A DNA stretch of 64,000 nucleotides, taken from Bifidobacterium colobi. GTDB lineage: Bacteria > Actinomycetota > Actinomycetes > Actinomycetales > Bifidobacteriaceae. The position numbers and the translations under genes are program-made. The DNA lies in contig NZ_JAFEJU010000008.1 of NCBI RefSeq assembly GCF_018555455.1, positions 22,335 through 86,334 of the forward strand, written 5' to 3'. Below, one piece after another: positions 1 through 8,221 of the stretch. The notes under the pieces were generated by a model. That model did not search any database and had not been told where the DNA came from. It saw only the letters and a program-made list of their open reading frames with translations. Numbering within the stretch: position 1 is the stretch's first letter; each line of letters begins with the position of its first letter.

Positions 1-2
1 AC

Positions 3-593
3 ACCAGCGACAATCTCGCCTACTACCTCGTCGGCGAAGGAGTTGGCCTCGGTGTCATCGAGAACGGTCGTCTTATCAACGGCTATCTCGGTGCCGCCAC
101 GGAAATCGGCCACATCTCAGTGGACGTCAACGGACGCCCCTGCGACTGCGGCAACATCGGCTGTCTCGAACGCTACTGCTCCACCCCGGCCATCCATGAC
201 ATGCTCATCGAAGATGGCGTGCTGGTCCCGGGTGCCGCAGACATGACCCACACCGTTGCCACGCGCGCCCTGTTCAGCAAGGCTCAAGAAGGCAATGAGC
301 AGGCCATCGCCATGGTACGCAGCATCGCTCGCTATGTGGGTTACGGATGCGTCACCATTTTCAACGGCTTTAATCCCAAGCACATCATCATCGGCGACAT
401 CGTGTCCGAAGCCGGACCGATGTTCCTTGACGAGGTGCTCAGCACGGTGGAGGAACGGTCCATCCCGGAAATCTACAACACCACATCCATCACACTGTCC
501 ACGTTGTCGGCAGATGCCGCCGTTTCCGGCGCCGCGGCCGTGGCGGTCACACAATTTTTGGGACACCCCTCGGTGTTCTTCGATGTCTCCTGA
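3..593 (+). CDS. ROK-family sugar kinase or regulator (C-terminal part)
   Basis: The gene enters from the left edge, so its start and N-terminal part are missing; about 196 codons are present. The segment reads GVGLGVIENGRLINGYLGAA followed by TEIGHISVD and then CDCGNIGCLERY. This is the ROK signature: a glycine-rich sugar/phosphate segment, the E-x-G-H sugar and zinc-binding region, and the Cys-rich zinc motif CxCGxxGCxE. ROK proteins are either glucose/fructose-type sugar kinases or NagC/XylR-like repressors with an N-terminal helix-turn-helix. Without the N-terminus the two cannot be separated. It is followed after 80 bases by a fructokinase and then a sugar porter, so a role in hexose phosphorylation or local regulation fits. 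The family assignment is firm, the kinase/regulator choice is open. Confidence 0.9.
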   Translation, partial: TSDNLAYYLVGEGVGLGVIENGRLINGYLGAATEIGHISVDVNGRPCDCGNIGCLERYCSTPAIHDMLIEDGVLVPGAADMTHTVATRALFSKAQEGNEQAIAMVRSIARYVGYGCVTIFNGFNPKHIIIGDIVSEAGPMFLDEVLSTVEERSIPEIYNTTSITLSTLSADAAVSGAAAVAVTQFLGHPSVFFDVS

Positions 594-673
594 CTCGCAT
601 GAATCAAGAACATCAGCTGCGAAGTTTCCAAACGGAACAAGCACAACGAAAAGATCAAGGAAAGGAAACCATC

Positions 674-1570
674 ATGACTAACCCGATCGTCCTGAGCCTC
701 GGTGAGCTGCTGTGGGATATGCTGCCCGGTGGCAAGCGTGCCGGTGGTGCTCCGGTGAACTTCGCCTACCATGCGATGAAGAATGGTGCCGAAGGCTGGG
801 CTATCAGCGCCGTCGGCGAGGACGAGCTCGGTGATGAGCTGGTCGCCAAGGCCGATGAAGCCGGCATCAACACCGTCATTCAGCGCAATGCATGGCCGAC
901 CTCCACCGTGGAAGTCGCTCTGAAGAACGGCATCCCGGAGTACACCATCGTCAAGGGCGTCGCCTGGGATCACATCCTGTACACCCGCCAGCTCATCGAC
1001 GTGGTCTCCAAGGCCGACGCCATCTGCTTCGGCACCCTGGCCCTGCGCTCCCCCGAAACCCACGCCACCATCATGGAGCTCCTGAAGCACACCAAGCCGG
1101 GTGCCATGAAGTTCTTCGACATCAACCTGCGTGGCGACCACTACTCCAAGGAACTCATCGAAGAGCTGCTCAAGGCCGCAACCGTCTTCAAGATCAACGA
1201 CGAAGAGCTGCTGCTCCTGCGCGACATGTTCGACATCCGCGGCACCTCCGGTGAAGACGCTTGCCGTTGGTTCCTCGACGAGTTCGACCTGGACTACGTG
1301 ATCCTGACCGCAGGCTCCGCCTACTCCACCGTGATCTCCCGCCGCGGCGAGTCCTCCACCCTGGACACCCCGCACGTCGAAGTCGTGGACACCGTCGGCG
1401 CTGGCGACTCCTTCTCCGGCACCTTCACCGCACGCACCCTGCTGGGCGACTCCCTGGCGGACGCTCACCGCAAGGCCGTCAACACCGCCGCCTTCGTGTG
1501 CACCCAGGCTGGCGCTTGGCCGGACTACCCGACCGAGATGCCTGACTACCTCGCCGAAGCCGGCAAGTGA
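674..1570 (+). CDS. frk: Fructokinase, PfkB family
   Basis: 298 residues, normal for a PfkB sugar kinase. It should phosphorylate fructose to fructose 6-phosphate, which enters the bifid shunt directly. The N-terminus reads LSLGELLWDMLPGG with the substrate-binding GGAPVNFA segment near residues 28-35. The C-terminal PfkB signature DTVGAGDSFSG, with the catalytic Asp, is near residues 244-254. I chose the ATG at 674 because AAGGAAAGGAAACC lies just upstream and homology starts there; an earlier in-frame ATG at 599 would add 25 residues without family character. It lies between a ROK gene and an MFS sugar porter on the same strand. The fructose preference is inferred from the family and from known bifidobacterial fructokinases. 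Confidence 0.9.
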   Translation: MTNPIVLSLGELLWDMLPGGKRAGGAPVNFAYHAMKNGAEGWAISAVGEDELGDELVAKADEAGINTVIQRNAWPTSTVEVALKNGIPEYTIVKGVAWDHILYTRQLIDVVSKADAICFGTLALRSPETHATIMELLKHTKPGAMKFFDINLRGDHYSKELIEELLKAATVFKINDEELLLLRDMFDIRGTSGEDACRWFLDEFDLDYVILTAGSAYSTVISRRGESSTLDTPHVEVVDTVGAGDSFSGTFTARTLLGDSLADAHRKAVNTAAFVCTQAGAWPDYPTEMPDYLAEAGK

Positions 1571-1576
1571 CACTGC

Positions 1577-1697
1577 GTTTCAGCTCAGTGTTGTCTGAGT
1601 TGAAACCCTCTCCTTTCCTTCCGTAAAGGGCACAGCTCACGCCGGACAAAGAAGTCCGGGATTCCACAAGAAACACCGTATCCCCGGCGTGAGCTGT
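1577..1697 (+). promoter_or_regulatory. Structured leader between frk and the sugar porter
   Basis: The 206-base gap holds two strong hairpins. The first pairs 1577-1588 with 1595-1606 (12 pairs, one G-U) directly after the frk stop and is followed by a pyrimidine-rich stretch, so it may end or attenuate the frk transcript. The second pairs 1632-1645 perfectly with 1684-1697 (14 pairs). Its left arm overlaps a shorter hairpin, 1642-1647 with 1654-1659 (CCGGAC/GTCCGG), so the two pairings exclude each other. This is the layout of an attenuator, or of a processing site that gives the two genes different mRNA levels. The function is inferred; the pairings are seen. Confidence 0.6.
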
Positions 1698-1776
1698 ACC
1701 TGAACGCGGGAACCATAACTGAATATCAACCAACCATTCATTGTCTCATTGCAGTTAAGAAAAAGGGAATTCAATA

Positions 1777-3009
1777 ATGAGCAACGAAACCACTAAGACC
1801 GGCAACGCCGGATTCGCCAAGATCCTGCCGGTGATGTTCGCCTTCTTCGTCATGGGCTTCGTCGACCTGGTCGGCACCGCGACGAACTACGTCAAGGGCG
1901 AGTTCGCACTGGCCGACGGCACCGCCAACCTGTTCACCACCATGGTGTTCTTCTGGTTCCTGATCTTCTCCGTGCCCACCGGCATGCTGATGAACAAGAT
2001 CGGCCGTCGCAAGACCGTGCTGTGGTCCATCCTCGTGACCCTCGTGGCCATGGCCCTGCCGATTATCGCCTACGTGGCACTCTCCGGCACTCCGCGCCTG
2101 GTCCTCATCGTCATCTCCTTCGCCTTCCTCGGCATCGGCAACACCTTGATGCAGGTCTCCCTGAACCCGCTGCTGACCGTGTTCGTCAAGGGCGATAAGC
2201 TCGCTTCCACTCTGACCACCGGCCAGTTCGTCAAGGCTTTCGCATCCCTGTTCGCCCCGTACATCGCCATCTGGGGCGCCACCAAGCTCGGCATGTGGTG
2301 GATTCTGTTCGTGATCTACTTCGTCATCGGCATCATCGGCTACGTGCTGCTCGCCTTCGACAAGATTGAAGAACCCGCTCCGGATGCCGGTACCACCACC
2401 ATCGGCCGCTGCTTCAAGCTCCTGTTCTCCGACGGCATCGTCTTCCTGTGCTTCCTCGGCATCGTGGCTCACGTGGGTGTGGACGTTGGTATCAACGCTC
2501 AGGCTCCGCGAATCCTGACCGAGCACACCGGCAACCAGTTCACTGAAATCGCTGCCACCGCCACCATGGTCTACTTCATCGCTCGTATGATCGGCTGCTT
2601 CACCGGTGGTATCGTGCTGCAGAAGATCTCCAACAAGGTCGGCCTGCGCATCTGCGGTGTGATCATGACTGCATCCGCCGTCTGCTTCGCCATCTTCTCC
2701 CTGGTGCAGGATAACCCGCCGGTCTGGCTGTTCTGGGTCGCTGTCGCCCTGGTCGGCTTCGGTAACTCCAACGTGTTCTCCCTGTTCCTGTCCCACGCTC
2801 TCATGTACCGTCCGGATCGTCAGAACGAAATCTCCGGCCTTATGCTCATGGGCCTCATCGGTGGCGCTATCTTCCCGCCGATCATGGGTGTGGCCGCTGA
2901 CGCTGCCGGCCAGTTCGGTGGCATCCTCGTGATGGCCGTCGGCTGCCTGTACGTGCTGGTCATGGGCTTTGCCTACAAGGTGCTCGAAGGCAAGAAGGCT
3001 GAGGCCTGA
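1777..3009 (+). CDS. MFS hexose porter, FucP/GluP-like
   Basis: 410 residues with about twelve hydrophobic segments, the size of the fucose/glucose/galactose:H+ symporter group of the major facilitator superfamily. The motif GIGNTLMQVSLNPLL near residues 121-135 matches the G-x-G-x-T-x-x-Q-x-x-x-N-P pattern of this group. The loop NKIGRRKTVL after segment 2 is the MFS A-motif. The start is an ATG with AAGGGAATTCAATA upstream. It follows frk after a structured 206-base leader and is closed by a terminator at 3039, so it probably brings in the hexose used by the kinase genes upstream. Fructose or glucose are the likely substrates but cannot be told apart from sequence. Confidence 0.87.
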   Translation: MSNETTKTGNAGFAKILPVMFAFFVMGFVDLVGTATNYVKGEFALADGTANLFTTMVFFWFLIFSVPTGMLMNKIGRRKTVLWSILVTLVAMALPIIAYVALSGTPRLVLIVISFAFLGIGNTLMQVSLNPLLTVFVKGDKLASTLTTGQFVKAFASLFAPYIAIWGATKLGMWWILFVIYFVIGIIGYVLLAFDKIEEPAPDAGTTTIGRCFKLLFSDGIVFLCFLGIVAHVGVDVGINAQAPRILTEHTGNQFTEIAATATMVYFIARMIGCFTGGIVLQKISNKVGLRICGVIMTASAVCFAIFSLVQDNPPVWLFWVAVALVGFGNSNVFSLFLSHALMYRPDRQNEISGLMLMGLIGGAIFPPIMGVAADAAGQFGGILVMAVGCLYVLVMGFAYKVLEGKKAEA

Positions 3010-3038
3010 TAGCCGCTGCGGCATCTCCTATTAAGACG

Positions 3039-3079
3039 AGCCTGCGTGATCTTCCCCTTCGGATCACGCAGGCTTTTTC
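3039..3079 (+). terminator. Rho-independent terminator of the sugar porter
   Basis: AGCCTGCGTGATC (3039-3051) pairs perfectly with GATCACGCAGGCT (3062-3074) around a ten-base loop and is followed by TTTTC. It lies 30 bases after the porter stop. Confidence 0.9.
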
Positions 3080-3185
3080 ATATCTCTGTGAGCTGATACG
3101 CGGTGTTAATTTGCATTCCAGCCAGCAAAGGGATATATTGAAAAGTCCGGCCGAAAAGAGCCGGAAGAGTTTGATAACTCAATAT

Positions 3186-3579
3186 GGGGGCGATCGGTTT
3201 CGACGGTGACCTGTTCGCTGCAGGGAAGCGTGCCGAGAACGTCGGGTCCACTCGTGGATGACCCCGACAAAAGAATAAGTGCTAAATCTAACCGCACTGA
3301 GTTCGCTCTCGCTGCCTGAGCTTCGCGCCAGGATTAACCAGTGAGCAGCCGCTCCGTTCACTCCTCCTCGTCTTTGGGAGGATGCTGAGCGTCGTTAAGA
3401 AGACTTGCTGATGCAGTTGAGCCTCAGGGCTGCATCGGGACTTTAACTGCGGATATGCTCGCCATCGGTTGTCTGCGACACAGATGGGGGCAGAAAAACC
3501 GCCGCACGGCCAGCAGACTACGCACGTAGAAGACTGTGGGCTCGGTCATCGGACCGGGGTTCAATTCCCCGCGCCTCCA
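3186..3579 (+). ncRNA. ssrA: tmRNA (transfer-messenger RNA)
   Basis: tmRNA frees ribosomes stalled on broken mRNA and tags the nascent peptide for proteolysis. The 5' end GGGGGCG (3186-3192) pairs with CGCCTCC (3572-3578) to form the alanyl acceptor stem. The T-loop segment GGTTCAATTCC is at 3558-3568. The tag frame at 3281-3319 reads AKSNRTEFALAA followed by TGA, with the resume codon GCT at 3281. The CCA end is not fully encoded (ACT at 3579-3581), so it must be added enzymatically. The 3' end is flanked by an integrase remnant, in line with ssrA being a common island insertion site. Confidence 0.96.
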
Positions 3580-3585
3580 CTCTCG

Positions 3586-3619
3586 AAAGGCCGCATAATC
3601 ATTAGATTATGCGGCCTTT
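3586..3619 (+). terminator. Strong hairpin terminator after ssrA
   Basis: A 15-base-pair perfect stem, AAAGGCCGCATAATC (3586-3600) with GATTATGCGGCCTTT (3605-3619), around ATTA. It starts seven bases after the mature tmRNA end and carries A and T runs on both sides, so it could work in both directions. Confidence 0.88.
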
Positions 3620-3652
3620 ACTGTATCTTCTGCCCACATTTTTGCCCACACT

Positions 3653-3829
3653 TTATTTCAGCAGCAGTTCGTTCATGGCCTTGCCCACCATGTCCAGATC
3701 ATCGTCGAACAGGTCGGCGTACACGTCGAGCGTCACGGCGACGAAGCTGCGCCCGAGCTGGTTCTGCACGGCCTTCACGTTCGCGCCGGCATGCACATGA
3801 GGCTCGCCGCCGTATGCCGCAGTGTGTTT
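3653..3829 (-). pseudogene. Tyrosine integrase remnant (C-terminal end)
   Basis: On the minus strand, codons from 3829 down to the TAA at 3653-3655 read KHTAAYGG, then GANVKAVQNQLGRSF, then VTLDVYADLFDDDLDMV and end in NELLLK. This is the C-terminal end of a phage/island tyrosine recombinase. It has the His of the H-x-x-R box, the (A/G)N(V/I)xxVQxxLG(H/R) segment and the catalytic Tyr in LDVYADLF. An in-frame stop (TAA) precedes the Lys, and the catalytic domain and N-terminus are gone, so it is a fragment of roughly 58 codons. It sits 70 bases behind ssrA and points toward it, as expected for an element that integrated in the tmRNA 3' end and then decayed. Confidence 0.85.
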
Positions 3830-3996
3830 TTAGACAAGTTGGTTTTTCGTGTTTCGTCACTTTTCCAAGTTTCGGCGTTTGGGGCGTGCCGGCCGCGTTG
3901 GTTGGTTGTTATTGGCTGTCGGCTTTGCCGGATGGGATGTTGGTAGCATTACCCGGCATTGCCTCGTTGACGTTGGTAGCGTTGGCGAGACATTTT
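3830..3996. other. Non-coding gap between integrase remnant and fic
   Basis: No supported gene is seen. Short open frames on both strands are unlike any family I know. The stretch is rich in TTGGT and GTTGG steps on the plus strand and probably marks the break point at which the integrase gene was cut. Confidence 0.5.
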
Positions 3997-5235
3997 TTAT
4001 TGCAGGAATTGGTCGCGAGCCTTTTCCGACAGTGAATAACGTATCGGCCGTTTGCCGTATTCCTGCAGGAGGTCGAGGGCGAGAAGCCCCTTGACTGCCG
4101 TCATGAGCTTCGTGCTTCCCACTTCGAGCCACATGGAGAGTCCCCTGCGGGAGACCGGATGCGGGTCGTTGTCAAACAATTCGACCTGCAGCAGGTAGAA
4201 CAGGATGTCCTTCTGGTTCTCGGTCAGGTGGTTCTTCCCCGCGTATTCGCCGAGTCTGTTATCGGCCGCCGTCAGTGTGTTCCATTTGTTCCCCAGGTCG
4301 GCGATGATGTTTTTCTGCGCCGTGATGATGAACTTCACCATCCGGTAGCAGAACAGGGAAACGTCGGAGCAGTTCAGCGGGAATTGGGCGTCATCGAACG
4401 CCTTGTAGTACTGGCCTTTGGCGTCAGCTATGACCGGGCTGAGGGATATGGCGGTGGGGACGCTCAGATGCTTGCTCAACTGCAATGCCAGAAGGAAGCG
4501 ACCCGTCCTGCCGTTGCCGTCGTAGAACGGGTGGATGTATTCAAAGGCGTAATGGCACATCACGGCCCGGAGCACCGGTGGTATACCCGTGTTGGCGAGC
4601 AGGGCAATCCATCTGGTGAGCTGCACCTGGATTTCCGATTCAGGGTATGCGCCGTCGTGGAGCTTGCGGCCGTTGCCGTCGTCCCATACGGAGACGGTGC
4701 CTTTCCTGAACAGTATGCCGTCCGGCTTGTCCTTGTTGGATATCTCTCCGTCCGTGACCTGATCGTAGATGGCTCTGATGTCCTTGAGCTCCTGAGGAAG
4801 TTCCAATCGTTTGCCTTCCTCGCCGGACAATCCGAGGAACAGCTTCGCAAATTCGGTCAGTCGTTTGTGAGGGCCTTCGCTCGCGGCCGATTCCAGCGCG
4901 TCGGCTATCTCCTTGCGTGTGGTGTGTACTCCTTCGATGGTGTTGGTGCTTTGCACCTCGGCTCCGATGAGGTCGAACAGGTAGGCGCGTTTCGCGAGGT
5001 TCGGCAGCCCATCCCATAGTGATTCCACGCTGCCTTCGAGTTCCCTCACGGTGTCGAGCGCGGTGCTGAGTTCTCTGAAACACACGGCGAACATCTCGTG
5101 TCCGTCGAACGTGATTCCGGAACGGAACGTGGACCATCCGTTGATTCGCATCTCGTATTCGCGTTGAGCCAGTTCGGTGGGCTTCTGCGTGGATTGGGAC
5201 ATGCTGATGGTCTGCCTGATGCTTTTATAGTCCAT
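3997..5235 (-). CDS. Fic-domain protein with winged-helix tail
   Basis: 412 residues. Fic enzymes usually transfer AMP from ATP to Ser/Thr/Tyr of target proteins. The active-site loop HPFYDGNGRTGR (residues 235-246) has the catalytic His and all canonical HxFx(D/E)GNGRxxR residues. STNTIEG (96-102) matches the inhibitory (S/T)xxxE(G/N) helix, placing it in the class with an N-terminal intramolecular inhibitor. The last ~80 residues (LTENQKDILFYLL to YSLS) look like a winged helix, suggesting DNA binding and autoregulation. I start at the ATG at 5235, preceded by GAGGTGATAGAGGA; a longer frame upstream lacks family character. It stands alone on island debris and may be a toxin-like or regulatory AMPylase; no separate antitoxin gene is visible. 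Confidence 0.88.
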   Translation of the reverse strand: MDYKSIRQTISMSQSTQKPTELAQREYEMRINGWSTFRSGITFDGHEMFAVCFRELSTALDTVRELEGSVESLWDGLPNLAKRAYLFDLIGAEVQSTNTIEGVHTTRKEIADALESAASEGPHKRLTEFAKLFLGLSGEEGKRLELPQELKDIRAIYDQVTDGEISNKDKPDGILFRKGTVSVWDDGNGRKLHDGAYPESEIQVQLTRWIALLANTGIPPVLRAVMCHYAFEYIHPFYDGNGRTGRFLLALQLSKHLSVPTAISLSPVIADAKGQYYKAFDDAQFPLNCSDVSLFCYRMVKFIITAQKNIIADLGNKWNTLTAADNRLGEYAGKNHLTENQKDILFYLLQVELFDNDPHPVSRRGLSMWLEVGSTKLMTAVKGLLALDLLQEYGKRPIRYSLSEKARDQFLQ

Positions 5236-5288
5236 TCCTCTATCACCTCGTTTCACCTCGTATCGATGTTTTGAAATACAAATATACC

Positions 5289-5328
5289 CTTCTATATGTT
5301 GAAAATTCCGAAAATCAGCATATAGAAG
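5289..5328. promoter_or_regulatory. Palindromic operator candidate upstream of fic
   Basis: CTTCTATATGTTGA (5289-5302) is repeated inverted at 5315-5328 with a single mismatch and a 12-base spacer. It lies 54 bases upstream of the fic start in an AT-rich stretch, the right place for an operator of the Fic protein's own winged helix or another repressor. Function is inferred. Confidence 0.5.
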
Positions 5329-5371
5329 AACGGAATCGATGAGTAACAACCATAAAACAAAAGAAATCGGA

Positions 5372-5562
5372 TCATAGAGTCGCCTCATTCTCCATGGCGT
5401 ATGCATTCGTAGCCTTTTCGATCTGGACGGTAAGACCGAGCTCGCAGGCGATGAGATACGCGTCACCGTCGTAGAGTCGTTCGGCCACCGCGTATTCGAT
5501 GGAGTTGACGAGCCGTAAGGCGATTTGGGTGCAGGTGAGGCGTTCAGTTCCGTCTCATACAC
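5372..5562 (-). pseudogene. Unidentified gene remnant
   Basis: On the minus strand an open stretch of about 60 codons ends with TGA at 5372-5374. It has natural high-GC codon use and reads RLTCTQIALRLVNSIEYAVA, then ERLYDGDAYLIACELGLTV, then QIEKATNAYAMENEATL. It has no start codon with a ribosome site, because a hairpin and a stop lie just upstream. It looks like the 3' end of a gene cut off by rearrangement. I do not recognise the family. Confidence 0.4.
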
Positions 5563-5575
5563 CGTATGAGACGGA
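5549..5575 (-). terminator. Hairpin behind the acyltransferase pseudogene
   Basis: A perfect 12-base-pair stem, TCCGTCTCATAC (5549-5560) with GTATGAGACGGA (5564-5575), and a three-base loop. It follows the minus-strand acyltransferase stop by eight bases and so probably ends the polysaccharide operon. There is no T run, so it may be a weak or Rho-assisted terminator. Confidence 0.6.
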
Positions 5576-5583
5576 GCCAACCT

Positions 5584-6727
5584 CTATTTCATTAGCAATA
5601 GATATCTAGCGATGATTCGATTCTTGGAGAGCAGCCATACTATAGCCAAAGATGACACAAAGCTTACGGCAAAATAAGCGAGATACAACAGCCAACCATG
5701 CAAGGGGATGATCTGCACCTTATTGAGAACGCTCATAATAGGTAGGTGGATGGCATACAAGCCAAACGAATATCGCGCCACGACATTCACCGCATGTTTG
5801 ACAGGCTGCGATAACACTGCTTTTGCCAAGATACGTATAACCACACCAAATACCGCAATTGATGCGAGAATGATAGTCAGGAAGCATAGCCCTGGCTCAA
5901 ACGGGTCTCCCTGAACATTGCAGTAATATGCCGAAACAACAAGTAGCGCTACGCAACAGACAACAAGACCACTCAATAGCACTGCGTTTCCTCGCATAAG
6001 ACGATCACGATATTCATGGAACGCCCATCCAGCAACCAGATAAAGCACGAATGTGAAATCACCAGTCATCACCAGGAAGGAAAACTTAGGGATATACGTG
6101 AATGCGTTTCCACTAAGAGCCAACATTTTATGCACGGTTGGAATAAGCGAATATAAGCAAAGAATGCCTGCCGAAATATAAATAAGGTATTTCATCATGT
6201 GATTACGCTTGCACCATTGCAGCATCACAGCAAGTAACGGCAAAGTAAGGTATACTCCAACAATTGCTTGCAGATACCACATATGTCCCATGGGCACACG
6301 ACCAAGGAATAACGCGGATTTTAACCAACCGGTAAAACCTACATTCGTTGTACAGGTTGTAATGTACCACTGCAGTTAATGCATTCCATATTTCAAAAGC
6401 AATAAGCAGAGGAAGCACATTTCGCCGCAGAAACCTATGCATATATTCTTTCGTGTATTCACGATGGAGCAGAAGATAACCAGTGATCATGATAAACAAC
6501 GGGACACCCAGTGTGGAAAGCCCCACAATGGCAGACGCCAACAGCTGACTAGCGGAAACCAACCCGGGATCCGCTCCATTGGCCAAAGGCACAGCATACC
6601 GCAATGAGTGCAAAGATAAGACAAGCAGTATCGCCAAACATCTCAATACATCGATGGCGGGATCACGGCGCCCCGATCCGGCAGGATCATTTATTGTTAC
6701 GGACCCATTCTTAAGCTTCCCCTGCAT
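5584..6727 (-). pseudogene. Acyltransferase 3 family membrane protein, frameshifted
   Basis: The N-terminal part (from ATG 6727, with AAGGAA upstream) reads DVLRCLAILLVLSLHSLRYA and FIMITGYLLLHREYTKEYMHR, with the usual catalytic-type His in the first helix of acyltransferase family 3. Around 6341-6347 the reading frame changes. The matching continuation, VGFTGWLKSALFLG then MGHMWYLQAIVGVYLTLPLL, is in the +1 frame and runs to the stop at 5584. Joined, the two parts give about 380 residues and about ten membrane helices, the normal size. Such enzymes O-acetylate or otherwise acylate polysaccharide units. It is last in the polysaccharide operon. One indel would restore it, so it may be a recent pseudogene or a sequence error. 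Confidence 0.8.
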
Positions 6728-6776
6728 AGCTGTTTCCTTCATCAATAGAACAATAGATTACCGAAATAAAAGACAA

Positions 6777-8177
6777 TTATTCTGAGTTACGGCTACTATG
6801 CCTTTCGATGACCATTTTGCAACGGGAAATTAATTGCTTCATTACCGGATTTGTTAGCCAATACGAAAGCGCTACCAGCAAAATAAGGTTAAGAATCATA
6901 TTGCTTGAAATCATTCGACTAAATATGAATTCTTCTCGAACTAAATCAATAAGATAAGCATAGATAAGCGAGAACAAGAGAAGCAACGTGGTTGACTTAT
7001 ATTTCTTCACCAAAAGATAAAGTCCGCAGAACACTATTCCTTGGAGTAAGCCAAATATAAGCACACCAGCATAACCAAAATCGTAGAAATACCTGAAAAA
7101 ACACGTAGGAACATTAGAGCTATGCCCGCCAAGATTGACCCAGAATGCCGAGTATCCAGGAAGGTAATCTATGATTCCAACTTTGTAGAGGAGAAGACTA
7201 ATACCATAAAAAGTCAAGCTCCCTGGGGCATCAATCTTGACATCACCGGAAATTCCGGTCTGCAAAGTCGGTATTCCAGCGCCAAAGTAAAAACTAATGT
7301 ATTCAATGATTCCATGGGATCCTGCCCTTCCTAGGACAACACCACTGAGATAGAACAAGGCAAACGCAATAATTCCAAGTGGAATCAAAACCAGCGCATA
7401 CCGCAACGACACTTTTGCAGCATTATCGGTCCGCATGCAATCAACGATGAATGATACGATGAGTGCTGCCATAGCGAAACGCATGACCCAGCTGCGGTAT
7501 CCACCACTTAAAATAAAAGTACATGACAAAACAAGGACGATAGTTGGTAAAAGTACATTTCTCACGAAGGTCTTCTTTGTCGGATGACTTTTTACACCTA
7601 TGGTCAGCATACCGGCACCAATGAAACCACTAACAATCGCCAGTTTTTCAAACTGCTTGGTAATTACACTATATCCTTCACCAACTCGCACATTCGACGT
7701 TGAATAATAAGTGGCATATTGATGGTGAACCTGCTTTGCAATAACCAAATAATTAGAATCAGTTATACCCATAGCCCGCCCAAGGCGATATGTGTCCGCT
7801 ACGAATAGACCCAAAGCAACCAGTAATAAAACTATTAAAACAATCCACTTCCAAGTGGCAATCCCCTGCTTCCATTCAAAAACATCCTGAGCATCATTGT
7901 CACCACGATTGGAGGCTCCAACGGACGAGTACGGTAACCGCTGCACAATAATACCGCCTATGACGAATACTGAGCAGCCTAGACTGATTATGAAGAAACC
8001 ATCACTCTTCAACTGCACTGTATTCCAAGTGAACATGCCAATCATGGCCAGCACGGTCACTACGGAAAACATTGCTGGCATAATTGTGATTGGAGCAAGC
8101 AGCTCCTTACCTCCTACGAGGAATGCAACAACGGTGAGACACAGCAATACCGCTAATAAGAGTATGTAATAGAGCAT
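6777..8177 (-). CDS. wzy: Wzy-type polysaccharide repeat-unit polymerase
   Basis: 466 residues, almost wholly hydrophobic with about twelve membrane helices and a larger outside loop around residues 155-175. This fits the O-antigen/oligosaccharide repeat-unit polymerase group, which links lipid-carried repeat units outside the membrane. Wzy proteins share little sequence, so the call rests on topology, size and context (between LicD and an acyltransferase, with Wzx close by). AAGGAAAGAAAC precedes the ATG at 8177. The base composition is clearly more AT-rich than the dcw genes, suggesting horizontal acquisition. The same operon holds all other parts of a Wzx/Wzy pathway except a chain-length regulator. 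Confidence 0.78.
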   Translation of the reverse strand: MLYYILLLAVLLCLTVVAFLVGGKELLAPITIMPAMFSVVTVLAMIGMFTWNTVQLKSDGFFIISLGCSVFVIGGIIVQRLPYSSVGASNRGDNDAQDVFEWKQGIATWKWIVLIVLLLVALGLFVADTYRLGRAMGITDSNYLVIAKQVHHQYATYYSTSNVRVGEGYSVITKQFEKLAIVSGFIGAGMLTIGVKSHPTKKTFVRNVLLPTIVLVLSCTFILSGGYRSWVMRFAMAALIVSFIVDCMRTDNAAKVSLRYALVLIPLGIIAFALFYLSGVVLGRAGSHGIIEYISFYFGAGIPTLQTGISGDVKIDAPGSLTFYGISLLLYKVGIIDYLPGYSAFWVNLGGHSSNVPTCFFRYFYDFGYAGVLIFGLLQGIVFCGLYLLVKKYKSTTLLLLFSLIYAYLIDLVREEFIFSRMISSNMILNLILLVALSYWLTNPVMKQLISRCKMVIERHSSRNSE

Positions 8178-8221
8178 GTTTCTTTCCTTAATCGGTCAAA
8201 TCGATGATGGGTATATACCCT

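Noticed and set aside
473..1573. Long minus-strand frame opposite frk
   Set aside because: Antisense shadow of a biased high-GC gene; no family motif.
1771..3024. Long His/Asp/Glu-rich minus-strand frame opposite the sugar porter
   Set aside because: Composition is the mirror of membrane-protein codons; not a gene.
3469..4035. Plus-strand frame over the tmRNA end and integrase remnant
   Set aside because: It crosses a structured RNA and a terminator and has no family character.
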